Part shown: positions 8,552 to 17,300 of the stretch, piece by piece
Numbering within the stretch: the stretch's first letter is position 1
Layout of the letters: each line of letters starts with the position of its first letter
Source: JANXPZ01 sp034678345
GTDB lineage: Bacteria > Eisenbacteria > RBG-16-71-46
Length of the DNA stretch: 40,149 nucleotides
Assembly (NCBI GenBank): GCA_034678345.1
Contig: JAXDBZ010000038.1
Coordinates: forward strand, 1-40,149
Reading direction: 5' to 3'
Notes under the pieces: generated by a model
Database searches by the model: none
Seen by the model: the letters and a program-made list of their open reading frames with translations, nothing else
What the model was told of the DNA's origin: nothing
Program-made: the position numbers and the translations under genes

Positions 8552-8580
8552 ATCCTACCCCGCGGGCCGGGGGGCGTCCA
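8552..8580 (-). promoter_or_regulatory. Candidate sigma70-type promoter for the ygeW-led operon
   Basis: On the minus strand TGGACG, 17 nt, TAGGAT (four of six consensus matches each), about 100 nt upstream of the YgeW-like start. Found by eye; no other support. Confidence 0.35.
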
Positions 8581-8606
8581 CCCGGGCCGCGCCGGCGCGC
8601 GGGGGT

Positions 8607-8635
8607 TTGCCCGCCCCGGGCGTGTCCCGTATCCT
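8607..8635 (+). promoter_or_regulatory. Candidate sigma70-type promoter for the PLP enzyme-carbamate kinase operon
   Basis: TTGCCC, 17 nt, TATCCT, ending about 40 nt before the ATG at 8677, which has a strong ribosome-binding site (GGAGAAGGAG, 8661-8670). With the minus-strand promoter it makes a face-to-face divergent arrangement inside a 228-bp intergenic region, which could allow joint control of both operons. Confidence 0.45.
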
Positions 8636-8676
8636 TCACCCCTTATACCACCCCGCGCGGGGAGAAGGAGCCGCTC

Positions 8677-10155
8677 ATGCCGTCGAAGCACACCATCAAC
8701 GAAGCCGTCCTCGCCCGGGCCGTGGCCCGCTGCCGCGAGCGCAACATCATCATCCCCACCTTTGCCGAGCAGAAGGACCCGGCGCTCGTGCCCGCGCCGA
8801 TCCGCAAGCGGCTGGCCGGCGTCGGGCTGTGGGACGTCAACCCGCTCAACCTGTACCGCATCACGTGGAAGAACGAGCCGAAGGCGAAGGGTGGGCTGTA
8901 CAACCAGGGCAACTGGATCGAGTTCCCGCCCGAGCTGACCGGCGTCCCCGCACGCATCGTCGGGCTGGTGGGCAAGTACTTCCCGACCGGTGCCCACAAG
9001 GTCGGCGCCGCCTTCGGCTGCCTGGTGCCCCGGCTGGTGAGCGGCGAGTTCGACCCCGAGAACCACAAGGCGGTCTGGCCCTCGACCGGGAACTACTGCC
9101 GCGGCGGCGCCTTCGACTGCGCCCTGCTCGCCTGCAAGGCCATCGCCATCCTGCCCGAGGGCATGTCGCGCGAGCGCTTCGAGTGGTTGCACGAGATCGG
9201 CACGGACGAGGTCATCGCCACGCCCGGCACCGAGTCGAACGTCAAGGAGATCTACGACAAGTGCTGGGAGCTGCGGAAGACGCGCGGCGACGAGGTCCTG
9301 ATCTTCAACCAGTTCGACGAGTTCGGGAACGCGGTCTGGCACTACACCATGACCGGCTCGATCATCGAGGAGATCCACGAGCGGATCCGCCGGCCCGACG
9401 ACCGCCTCGCCGTCTACGTCTCGGCCACGGGCTCGGCCGGCACCATCGCCGCCGGCGACTACCTGCGGACGAGGTTCCCGCACCTCAAGGTCGTGGCGAC
9501 CGAGGCGCTGCAGTGCCCGACGCTGTTCGCCAACGGCTATGGCGCGCACCGCATCGAGGGCATCGGCGACAAGCACGTGCCCTGGGTGCACAACGTGCGC
9601 AACACCGACATGGTCGCGGCCATCGACGACGAACAGACGATGAGCCTGCTGCGCCTGTTCAACGAGGAGACCGGCATCGAGTTCCTCGCCGGCCAGGGAC
9701 TGAAGGCCGACTTCCTGAAGAGCCTGCCGCTGCTCGGCATCTCCAGCATCTGCAACCTGGTGGCGGCCATCAAGGCGGCGAAGTACTACGAGCTGGACGG
9801 TCGCGACGTGCTGTACACGGCGCTCACCGACTCGATGGAGCTGTACGACTCGCGCAAGCAGGAGTTGCGCGACGAGCGCGGCCCCTACACCCGCGAGCAG
9901 GCGGCCATGGACTACGCGCGCTACCTGCAGGGCGCGGGAACGGACTACCTGCAGGAGCTGGGCTACCGCGACCGCAAGCGGCTCCACAACCTGAAGTACT
10001 TCACCTGGGTGGAGCAGCAGGACAAGACCTCGGAGGAGCTCGCGGAACTGTGGGACCCGGATTTCTGGACCGGGATCTGGGCCCAGGTCCCCGAGTGGGA
10101 CGAGCGGATCCGCGAATTCAACGAACGCACCGGGCTGCTCCAGCAGCTGACCTGA
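8677..10155 (+). CDS. PLP-dependent fold type II enzyme, cysteine synthase/TrpB-like
   Basis: 492 residues. The probable PLP lysine lies in TGAHKVGAAFG, resembling the GAHK motif of tryptophan synthase beta. PSTGNYCRGGAF, LPEGMSRERFEWL and SATGSAGTIAAGDYL follow in the order found in cysteine synthases (substrate loop, then the glycine loop for the PLP phosphate). The protein is longer than CysK (~310) because of an N-terminal extension (~90 residues) and a charged C-terminal tail. The start at 8677 is set by the GGAGAAGGAG site 6 nt upstream; an upstream open frame has no family similarity. It is first in an operon with carbamate kinase. It is not the canonical diaminopropionate lyase YgeX by eye. 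A lyase or beta-replacement reaction on an amino acid is likely; the substrate cannot be read from sequence. Confidence 0.85.
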   Translation: MPSKHTINEAVLARAVARCRERNIIIPTFAEQKDPALVPAPIRKRLAGVGLWDVNPLNLYRITWKNEPKAKGGLYNQGNWIEFPPELTGVPARIVGLVGKYFPTGAHKVGAAFGCLVPRLVSGEFDPENHKAVWPSTGNYCRGGAFDCALLACKAIAILPEGMSRERFEWLHEIGTDEVIATPGTESNVKEIYDKCWELRKTRGDEVLIFNQFDEFGNAVWHYTMTGSIIEEIHERIRRPDDRLAVYVSATGSAGTIAAGDYLRTRFPHLKVVATEALQCPTLFANGYGAHRIEGIGDKHVPWVHNVRNTDMVAAIDDEQTMSLLRLFNEETGIEFLAGQGLKADFLKSLPLLGISSICNLVAAIKAAKYYELDGRDVLYTALTDSMELYDSRKQELRDERGPYTREQAAMDYARYLQGAGTDYLQELGYRDRKRLHNLKYFTWVEQQDKTSEELAELWDPDFWTGIWAQVPEWDERIREFNERTGLLQQLT

Positions 10156-10265
10156 GCCGCCGGACGGCCCCGCCGCCGCCGCGCCCCGCCCGATGGGCGC
10201 CGCGCGCGAGGGAGGCGGGGCGGACGCCCGCGGCGGCACGCACGGCACACGCGGAACGGGAGACC

Positions 10266-11216
10266 ATGACGAACGAGAAGAAGCTGGCGATCCTCGCCGT
10301 GGGCGGGAACTCGCTGATCATCGACGAGAAGCACCGGACGGTGGAGGACCAGTACGCCGCCGTCGAGGAGACGTGCCGGCACATCGCCGGACTGGTGAAG
10401 AAGGGCTACCGCGTGGTGGTGACGCACGGCAACGGCCCGCAGGTCGGCTTCATCCTGCGGCGCAGCGAGCTGGCCGCCCACGAGCTGCACGAGGTCCCGC
10501 TCGACTCCTGCGGCGCCGACACCCAGGGCGCCATCGGCTACCAGGTGCAGCGCGCCCTGTACAACGAGATGAAGGACTGGCCCGAGAAGCCCGTGGTCGC
10601 GACCGTGGTCACCCAGGTGCTGGTGGACCGCACGGACCCGTCGTTCCAGAAGCCCTCGAAGCCGATCGGCTCGTTCATGGACGAGGCGAAGGCGAAGCTG
10701 CACCGCGAGCGGGACAAGTGGGACATCGTCGAGGACGCCGGCCGCGGCTTCCGCCGCGTCGTCGCCTCGCCGCGGCCCCAGCGGATCGTCGAGCTGGAGG
10801 CCATCCGGCGCCTGCTCGAGAACGACATCCTGGTGGTGGCGGTCGGCGGCGGTGGTATCCCGGTGGTCGAGGACGAGCAGGGCCACCTGCAGGGCGCGGC
10901 TGCGGTCATCGACAAGGACCTCGCCACCAGCCTGCTGGCGCGCGAACTGAAGGCCGACGTGCTCATCATCTCGACCGCGATCGAGAAGGTCTGCCTGAAC
11001 TACCGCAAGCCCGACCAGAGGGACATCGACCGCATGAACCTGGCCGAGGCCAAGCGGTACCTGGCCGAGGGGCACTTCGCGCCGGGCAGCATGAAGCCGA
11101 AGATCGAGGCGATCGTCGAGTTCCTCGAGGCGGGCGGGACGCAGGCGCTCATCACCGACCCGCTGCACCTCGTGCCCGCGCTGGAGGGGAAGACGGGCAC
11201 CTGGATCATCGCATGA
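10266..11216 (+). CDS. arcC: Carbamate kinase
   Basis: 316 residues, the normal family length. Motifs: ILAVGGNSL at the N-terminus, THGNGPQVGFI, DTQGAIGYQVQ, VAVGGGGIPVVED and AVIDKDLATSLLA, all of the amino-acid-kinase fold carbamate kinases. The enzyme converts carbamoyl phosphate and ADP to ATP and carbamate, which decays to ammonia and CO2. It lies 110 nt after the PLP gene, and its stop overlaps the next start (ATGA). No arginine deiminase is visible, so the carbamoyl phosphate probably comes from the two carbamoyltransferases encoded nearby; the E. coli equivalent in such a cluster is yqeA. The symbol follows the family; the pathway is inferred. Confidence 0.95.
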   Translation: MTNEKKLAILAVGGNSLIIDEKHRTVEDQYAAVEETCRHIAGLVKKGYRVVVTHGNGPQVGFILRRSELAAHELHEVPLDSCGADTQGAIGYQVQRALYNEMKDWPEKPVVATVVTQVLVDRTDPSFQKPSKPIGSFMDEAKAKLHRERDKWDIVEDAGRGFRRVVASPRPQRIVELEAIRRLLENDILVVAVGGGGIPVVEDEQGHLQGAAAVIDKDLATSLLARELKADVLIISTAIEKVCLNYRKPDQRDIDRMNLAEAKRYLAEGHFAPGSMKPKIEAIVEFLEAGGTQALITDPLHLVPALEGKTGTWIIA

Positions 11217-12451
11217 CCACCGGCCGGGCCGCGCTGGCCGGGCTGCGCTGCGTGCGCTGCGGGACGCTCACGCCCGCCGCCGACGACCTCTACGTCTGCC
11301 CGGCCTGCGGCGCCAACACGCAGGTCGAGTACGACTACGACGCCGTGAAGCGCGACTGGTCGCGCGAGGCCCTGGCCGCCGACCGCGACCCGACCCTGTG
11401 GCGCTACCTGCCGCTGCTGCCGGTGAGCGCGCGGCTCGAGGGCCCGCCGGTGGGCGGCACGCCGCTCGTGCCGGCGCCGCGGCTGGCGAAGGAGTTGGGA
11501 CTCGCGCAACCGGTGCTGCTCAAGGACGACGGCCGCAACCCCAGCGCCTCGTTCAAGTGCCGCGCCAGCGCGGTGGCGCTGCGGCGCGCGCTGGACGTGG
11601 GCCGCACGCTGGTGACCGGCGCCTCGACCGGCAACGCCGCCTCGGCCACCGCCGTGCTCGCCGCCGCGCCGGGCATCCGCACGCGCATCTTCGTGCCGAA
11701 GAACGCGCCGCGCGCCAAGATCGCCCAGCTGCTGACCTTTGGCGCCGAGGTCCTGGCGGTCGAGGGGACGTACGACCAGGCCTTCGACCTGTGCCTCGAG
11801 GCGACGCGGCGCTTCGGCTGGTACAACCGCAACACCGGCTTCAACCCCTGGACGCGCGAGGGGAAGAAGACGGTCTCGTTCGAGATCTGCGAGCAGCTCG
11901 ACTGGCAGGTGCCGGACCTCGTCGTCGTGCCGGTGGGCGACGGCAACATCCTGTCGGGGGTCTGGAAGGGCTTCGTCGAGTTCCAGCGCCTCGGTTTCAT
12001 CGAGCGGCTGCCGAGGCTGCTCGCCGTGCAGGCCGAGGGCAGCGCCGCCATCGTGAACGCCGCCGCCGGCGACGGCGTCATCCGGCCGGTCTCGGGCGAG
12101 ACGGTGGCCGACTCGATCTCGGTGAGCCTGCCGCGGGACGGCGAGGCGGCGGTGCAGGCCATCCGCGCCTCGGGCGGCTTCGGCGTCACCGTGCCCGACG
12201 CGGCCATCCTCGCCGCCATCGGCGAGCTGGCGCGCGGCGCCGGCGTGTTCGCTGAGCCCGCGGCGGCGGCGACGTGGGCCGGCCTGAAGGAGGCGGTCCG
12301 GCAGGGCCGCGTGGACCCGGCCTGGCGCGTGGTGGCGCTCGTCACCGGCAACGGCCTCAAGGACGTGGCCGCGGCCATGAAGACGGCGGGGGAGCCGCGG
12401 GTCATCCCGCCCGACCCGTCCGTGCTGGACACGTTGTTCCCGGAAGGATAA
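11213..12451 (+). CDS. Threonine synthase-like PLP-dependent enzyme
   Basis: 412 residues. An N-terminal zinc-ribbon-like element (CVRCG and CPACG, ~residues 13-35) is followed by the threonine synthase layout: VGGTPLVPAPRLAKELG, KDDGRNPSASFKCRASA with the PLP lysine, TGASTGNAASATAVLAA, PVGDGNILSGVWKGF and FAEPAAAATWAGL. True threonine synthases read SFKDR; here the Asp is Cys. Translation is coupled to carbamate kinase by a 4-nt overlap. No threonine pathway genes are nearby, so a catabolic lyase or related beta/gamma-replacement role with the ureide cluster is more likely than threonine synthesis. This is inference from context; the family call is sound. Confidence 0.87.
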   Translation: MTTGRAALAGLRCVRCGTLTPAADDLYVCPACGANTQVEYDYDAVKRDWSREALAADRDPTLWRYLPLLPVSARLEGPPVGGTPLVPAPRLAKELGLAQPVLLKDDGRNPSASFKCRASAVALRRALDVGRTLVTGASTGNAASATAVLAAAPGIRTRIFVPKNAPRAKIAQLLTFGAEVLAVEGTYDQAFDLCLEATRRFGWYNRNTGFNPWTREGKKTVSFEICEQLDWQVPDLVVVPVGDGNILSGVWKGFVEFQRLGFIERLPRLLAVQAEGSAAIVNAAAGDGVIRPVSGETVADSISVSLPRDGEAAVQAIRASGGFGVTVPDAAILAAIGELARGAGVFAEPAAAATWAGLKEAVRQGRVDPAWRVVALVTGNGLKDVAAAMKTAGEPRVIPPDPSVLDTLFPEG

Positions 12452-12518
12452 GAGGAGACGGTCATGGCGGCCGGCGTCGCGCTCGGCCGCCACCACCCAC
12501 GATCAAGGGAGAGGAACG

Positions 12519-13475
12519 ATGAGGAGCTTCATCGGACGTGACATCCTGTCGCTCAGGGACTTCGAGCGCGACGACTACACGCGCATCTTCCAGGTCTGCG
12601 AGCAGCTGGCGCCCGCCGCGCACAACCGCCGCAACATGGACCTGTGCAAGGACAAGACGCTGCTGACCGCGTTCTACCAGCCCAGCACCCGCACCCGCAT
12701 GTCCACCGAGGCCGCCATGCACCGCCTCGGCGGGCACGTGCTCGGCTTCTCCGACGCCAAGATGACCCGCGCCGGCGACTTCTACCAGGAGTCCATCCAG
12801 GACACCGTGCGCATGCTCGAGTACTACGCCGACGTCATCGCCATGCGGCACTACCAGCTCGGCGCGCCGGCCGAGGCGGCGAAGCACTCCTCGGTGCCCA
12901 TCATCAACTGCGGCGACGGCTGGGGCGAGCACCCCACCCAGGTGCTCACCGACCTGTACACGATCTGGCGCGAGCGCGGCACGCTCGACGGCCTGCGCTG
13001 GCTGTGCGTCGGCGACCACCGCATGCGCACCATGCACTCGATCGGCCACGCCGCCACCCAGTTCGACATGGAGCTGGACGTCGTGTACCCGCCCGACATG
13101 GCGCCGACCGAGGAGTTCAAGCAGGAGCTGCGCGGCCGCAACGTGCGCTACAACGAGTTCAAGAGCACCAAGGACTGCATCGCCAAGGCCGATATCATCT
13201 ACATCGAGCCGGTGGTGCAGGCCGACTACACCAAGTCGCGCGTGGACGCGGCCGACGCCAAGAAGGGTCTGACGCCGCCCGAGTACCAGATCACCCGCGA
13301 GATGATGCGCGACCTGGCCAAGCGGGACGCCATCGTGCTGCACTCGCTGCCGCGCATGGACGAGCTGCCCACCGACGTGGACCGCACCCGGCACGCCCGC
13401 TACTGGATCGAGGCGGCGAACGGCGTCGTGCTGCGCATGGCGCTCATCGCCCTCGTACTGGGGCGCGCCGAGTAG
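12519..13475 (+). CDS. Aspartate carbamoyltransferase-like enzyme
   Basis: 318 residues, the length of PyrB catalytic chains. It has FYQPSTRTRMSTEAAM (carbamoyl-phosphate loop), GDGWGEHPTQVLTDLYTI, VGDHRMRTMHSIGHA, and HSLPRMDELPTDVD near the C-terminus, where PyrB has HPLPRVDEI. The RHP(E/Q)xG motif of ATCases is changed to RHYQLGAP. It is separated by 67 nt from the threonine-synthase-like gene, has its own GGGAGAGG ribosome-binding site, and is followed by a terminator. No other pyrimidine genes are in the window. It may be an anabolic PyrB or a catabolic carbamoyltransferase feeding carbamate kinase; the location favours the second, the C-terminal motif the first. Confidence 0.88.
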   Translation: MRSFIGRDILSLRDFERDDYTRIFQVCEQLAPAAHNRRNMDLCKDKTLLTAFYQPSTRTRMSTEAAMHRLGGHVLGFSDAKMTRAGDFYQESIQDTVRMLEYYADVIAMRHYQLGAPAEAAKHSSVPIINCGDGWGEHPTQVLTDLYTIWRERGTLDGLRWLCVGDHRMRTMHSIGHAATQFDMELDVVYPPDMAPTEEFKQELRGRNVRYNEFKSTKDCIAKADIIYIEPVVQADYTKSRVDAADAKKGLTPPEYQITREMMRDLAKRDAIVLHSLPRMDELPTDVDRTRHARYWIEAANGVVLRMALIALVLGRAE

Positions 13476-13814
13476 CGGCTCCGGCAGGGGCTTACGCGCG
13501 TTCGGGGGCGGACCGGACCAGCTTTCGGCTGGTGCCCGGGTCCGCCCCGGCCTTTGGTGCCGGCGCACATCGGGTGTTCCCGGCGGCGCGGCGGGGGCGT
13601 AGAATCGGGGCCGTCGAGAGATGGGCCCTGCGGACCCGCCCGGGTACCGTGGGCCCGCGCGGCCGTCTCCCTGGCCGCTTTCTTCGCGTAACCGCGAGAG
13701 CATCCCCCGGGCGCTGCCCCCGAGTGTCCCGGACGATTCTCGGCCCCGTCCCCCGCAGAGGCCACATCCCGGCGACGCCCGTCGTGCGCCCGCCATCCCA
13801 CGAGGAGGATGATC
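13476..13814. other. Intergenic region with terminator and long leader
   Basis: After the terminator the stretch holds a candidate promoter, TTCCCG, 17 nt, TAGAAT (13577-13605), on the plus strand. This would leave an unusually long leader of about 200 nt before the lipoprotein start. I find no coding support in the leader. Confidence 0.4.
13504..13549 (+). terminator. Rho-independent-type terminator of the carbamate kinase operon
   Basis: A long hairpin: outer arms GGGGCGGACC and GGTCCGCCCC with inner arms around ACCAGC and GCTGGT closing on a TTTC loop, 30 nt after the carbamoyltransferase stop. Only a short T run follows (CCTTTGG), as is common at high GC. Confidence 0.75.
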
Positions 13815-14375
13815 ATGCCTCGGATCCTTCTCATCGCGCTCCTGATTCTCGCGCTCGCGTCCTGCTGGGCGGCCCCGGCGGCTGCGCCGCCGCCGGACTC
13901 GAAGGCATGGGGCAAGGTCAGCACCACCACCGGTCCGCCGCGACCGGGCGCCGCCGAAGAGCAACGCGCCAAGCTCGCGGGGCTGGATCCCCTCGTCCCG
14001 GGCCGGCAACCCGGGGCAGCCGGGCGAGCGCCGCGCGCGCGCTCGTTGGCGGAACTCCCGTCGCCGGAGCGGCCGCGCGCGGCGGGAACCTCGCGAACCT
14101 ACACGGGGCCCGAGCTGGCCGCCTGCGAGGCGCGCATCCGGGCCAAGCTCGAAGCCTCGGCGCGCGGGGCGCCCGCCGCGCGCTCACTCGCCGGGCTGAC
14201 GGCACCGCCCAAGTCCGCCGCGGCGCCCGTGCCGCGCGCCTCCTCTCCCGACCTCGGCCCGCGCACGCCGCCCGTCACGCGCACCGAGATCCCCGGCACC
14301 CCGCTGAACGACGAGCAGCGCGCGAAGCTCGCTCGCTCGCGCGCCGCCGTCCGCCCGGCGCCGGACCGCCCGTGA
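13815..14375 (+). CDS. Small proline/alanine-rich lipoprotein
   Basis: 186 residues. The start at 13815 is preferred over the in-frame ATG at 13809 because GAGGAGG (13802-13808) lies 6 nt before it. The N-terminus is a lipoprotein signal: a hydrophobic ILLIALLILALASC with lipobox LASC. The rest is low-complexity, rich in Ala, Pro and Arg, and probably disordered. A short motif recurs at both ends of the mature part (EEQRAKLAGL and DEQRAKLARS). The stop is 7 nt before the start of the 1000-residue secreted repeat protein, so the two are probably co-expressed. I do not recognise the family. Confidence 0.7.
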   Translation: MPRILLIALLILALASCWAAPAAAPPPDSKAWGKVSTTTGPPRPGAAEEQRAKLAGLDPLVPGRQPGAAGRAPRARSLAELPSPERPRAAGTSRTYTGPELAACEARIRAKLEASARGAPAARSLAGLTAPPKSAAAPVPRASSPDLGPRTPPVTRTEIPGTPLNDEQRAKLARSRAAVRPAPDRP

Positions 14376-14382
14376 GGCCGCC

Positions 14383-17300
14383 ATGCACGCGAACCGACTC
14401 CATCCGCTCGCGACGGGCGCCCTCGTCCTGGCGCTCGCCTGCCTCTTCGGCGGTCTCACGCCCGGCTCGGCCGGTGCCCAGTGCGAATACCCGAGGCTGA
14501 ACAGCGGCACGCCGGTCGCGGTCGGCACGTCGCCCAGCTTCTTCAGCTTCGGCCAGCCCGTCAACTACTGGACCGTCATCGCGGTGCAGCCGCCGAGCGC
14601 CGCGGACTGGGACCTCAGCGTCTGGCAGGACACCTACACGTACCCCGTCTGCGTGTCGAACCTCCTGGCGGGCTCCTCGTACGGCGGCAGCACCGTGGAC
14701 TTCGTCGTCGGGGACTACAACTTCAACGCCTACGGTACCCGCTACGTCCAGGCCAATCTCTACTCGGGGACGGGAGACGCCACGGTGGAGTGGAACGCCA
14801 CGGACGGCCTGCTCGGCGTCAACGCCGCCGCCTTCCAGGTGGACTTCGCCGGGGGCACCTCGCCCTTCATCCACGTGTGGGACGTCGCTCTGGAGGCCGG
14901 GCGAACGTACCGGTTCAACTTCTACCCGTACGGTTCGGCCGCCAGCCACCTGCTGCTATTCAGCAACACCGGCCAGGGGACGTGCTGGAAGCGGCGCGCG
15001 GACGCCGAGTTCGACGTCACCTCGAGCACGACCTACGTCGCGCCCGTCACGGGGTACTACGGCCTGGTGGTGGTCAACGACAACGCGGCGGGCGGCACGG
15101 TCATCGCGAACGTGGAGGCCTGCACGACGCCCATCCCCCTCGTCAGCGGCGTATCGCAGTCGTCCGATCTGGTCTCCAACTACTACTCGTTCGACCAGCA
15201 GCAGAACTACTGGACGGCGATCGGCCTGCGGTGCGACGGCAGCTCCGGGTTGAGCGTGTACCGCTCCGCGCCGGGCGACATCACCACGGGCTGTCTCGCG
15301 GACGAGCTCGCCAGCTCGAGTCCCTTTGCCGGCATGGCGGGCGTGGTGGTGGGGGACTTCAACTACAACACGCCGGGCACGTACTACGTCGGCGCCTGGC
15401 GCTCGATCAGCCTGCCGCCGCTCACGGGGGTCACGCAGTGGGACGACGACCGCGACCAGCTGACTGTGAACGGCATGCTCACCAACGGGACGATGAGCAG
15501 CAGCGACGTCGTGCGCGCGTGGGAAGTGTACCTGTACGGGGGCACGACCTACCGCTTCACCTTTGGCCGCAGCGGCGCCGACCTCAGCCTGCTGCTCTTC
15601 CGCAACCCGGCCGCAGGCGAGTACTGGGCGGGACGGTCGAGCGCGGTCCTGAGCACGGAGGGCGACGCCGACTACACGGCCCCCAGCTCCGGTCTCTACG
15701 GCGTGGTGATCGTGAACGACGACGGCGCCGCGGGCTCCTACGCCGTCGGGGTCGGCACCTGCACGACGCCGGTGGCGCTCACGTACGACCAGCCCTGGGT
15801 CACCCCGCTGGGGGAGAACTACGTCTCCTGCGACATGGTGTGGGCGGGCTGGGAAGCCCTCGGCGTGCGGGGCAGCGACCCGGGGACCGACTGGGACATG
15901 GTCGTGCAGGGCACGGACGCCGCCGCCTTCCCCGCGTGCCGCGGGCCGGACATCGCCGTCTCGGACCTGCCGCCGCCCGCGGCGGACTTCGCGATGGTGT
16001 TCTTCCCGAACCCCTACAACGGAATCCGCCACGCGTGGCCGCACACCTACTACGGCCAGGGGAGCGGCACCGGCACGGTCACGTGGACGGGCGCCTACTT
16101 CGGGTTGCTCCCCAACGACCAGTTGATCCAGTGCACCTTCCAACCGACGGGCCAGTTCCTCTTCCTGCGGACCGCCAGCCTGACCGCCGGCCATACGTAC
16201 TGGCTCAGGTATTACGGCCCGAGCACGTCGGACGGCCGGCTGATGCTGTTCCGCAATCCGTCCAGCGGCGAGTACTGGGTGCCCCGCAGCGGTGCCGTGG
16301 CGCAGACCACGGGCGGCGAGGACACGCCCTACACGGCGCCCGCCACGGGATACTACGCGGCGGTGGTCGTGGACGACGCTAGCGAGGTGTCCGACCACGC
16401 CCTGTTCGGCATCGGGGAGTGCACGCCGCCCACCGCCCTCTCCTCGGGCACAGTGGCCTACTCCCTCCTCGCCCGGACCTACTACTCGTTCACGGAGTCC
16501 AGCCCCTACTGGACCGCGGTGGCGGCCCGCGTCCCCGCGCCGTGGAACCTCGGCGCCTACGCCAATCCGAGCGGCGGCACCTACCCCGAGTGCCTGAGCG
16601 GCGGCCTCGCCGCGTCGGAAGGTGGCTCGATGCGCGCCGCGGTCTTGGTCGGCGACTTCAACCACAATCCCTACGGCACGTACTACCTGTACTCCGGGAT
16701 CGAGGGCGGCCTGTGGTACATCAGCGGGGCGTACGTGGACTGGCAGGCCGGCTCCCAAATGATCGGCGTGGGCGACCCGCCCGTCGCACGCACGACCGGG
16801 CCCGACGACGTGCTGGAGGTCTGGGACTGCTGGCTCGAGCCGCAGAAGGACTACACGTTCAAGCTCAGCCACGCAGGGGCAGCGAACCTCAAGCTGCTCG
16901 TCTTCCGCAACACGGGCGGCGGCACGTACTGGGCCGGGCGCGACGACGCGCAGGTCGAGCTGACCGGCCAGGCGACCTGGAGGACCACCGGGACCAGCAG
17001 CGAGTACTACGGGCTCGTGGTGGTCAACGACAACGGCGAGTCGGACAGCTACACGTTGCAGGTGGTGGACGCCGGTGCCTCGGCGGTGGACGACGCGCCG
17101 CCCTCCGCCACGGAGTTCGGGAGCGTCCGGCCCAACCCGGCGCGGGGAGACGTGCGCCTCGAGTTCGCGCTGCGCGAGGCGGCGGACGTGTCGTTCCGGG
17201 TCCTCGACATGGCCGGGCGCGTGGTGGCGACGCTACCCGCGCGGGCCTGCAGCGCGGGCCGGAGCGCCGCGACGTGGGACGGACGCGGTCCGGACGGGTC

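Noticed and set aside
7108..10155. A 1015-codon plus-strand frame extending the PLP enzyme upstream
   Set aside because: The extension is antisense to the YgeW-like gene; the ATG at 8677 with GGAGAAGGAG is the true start.
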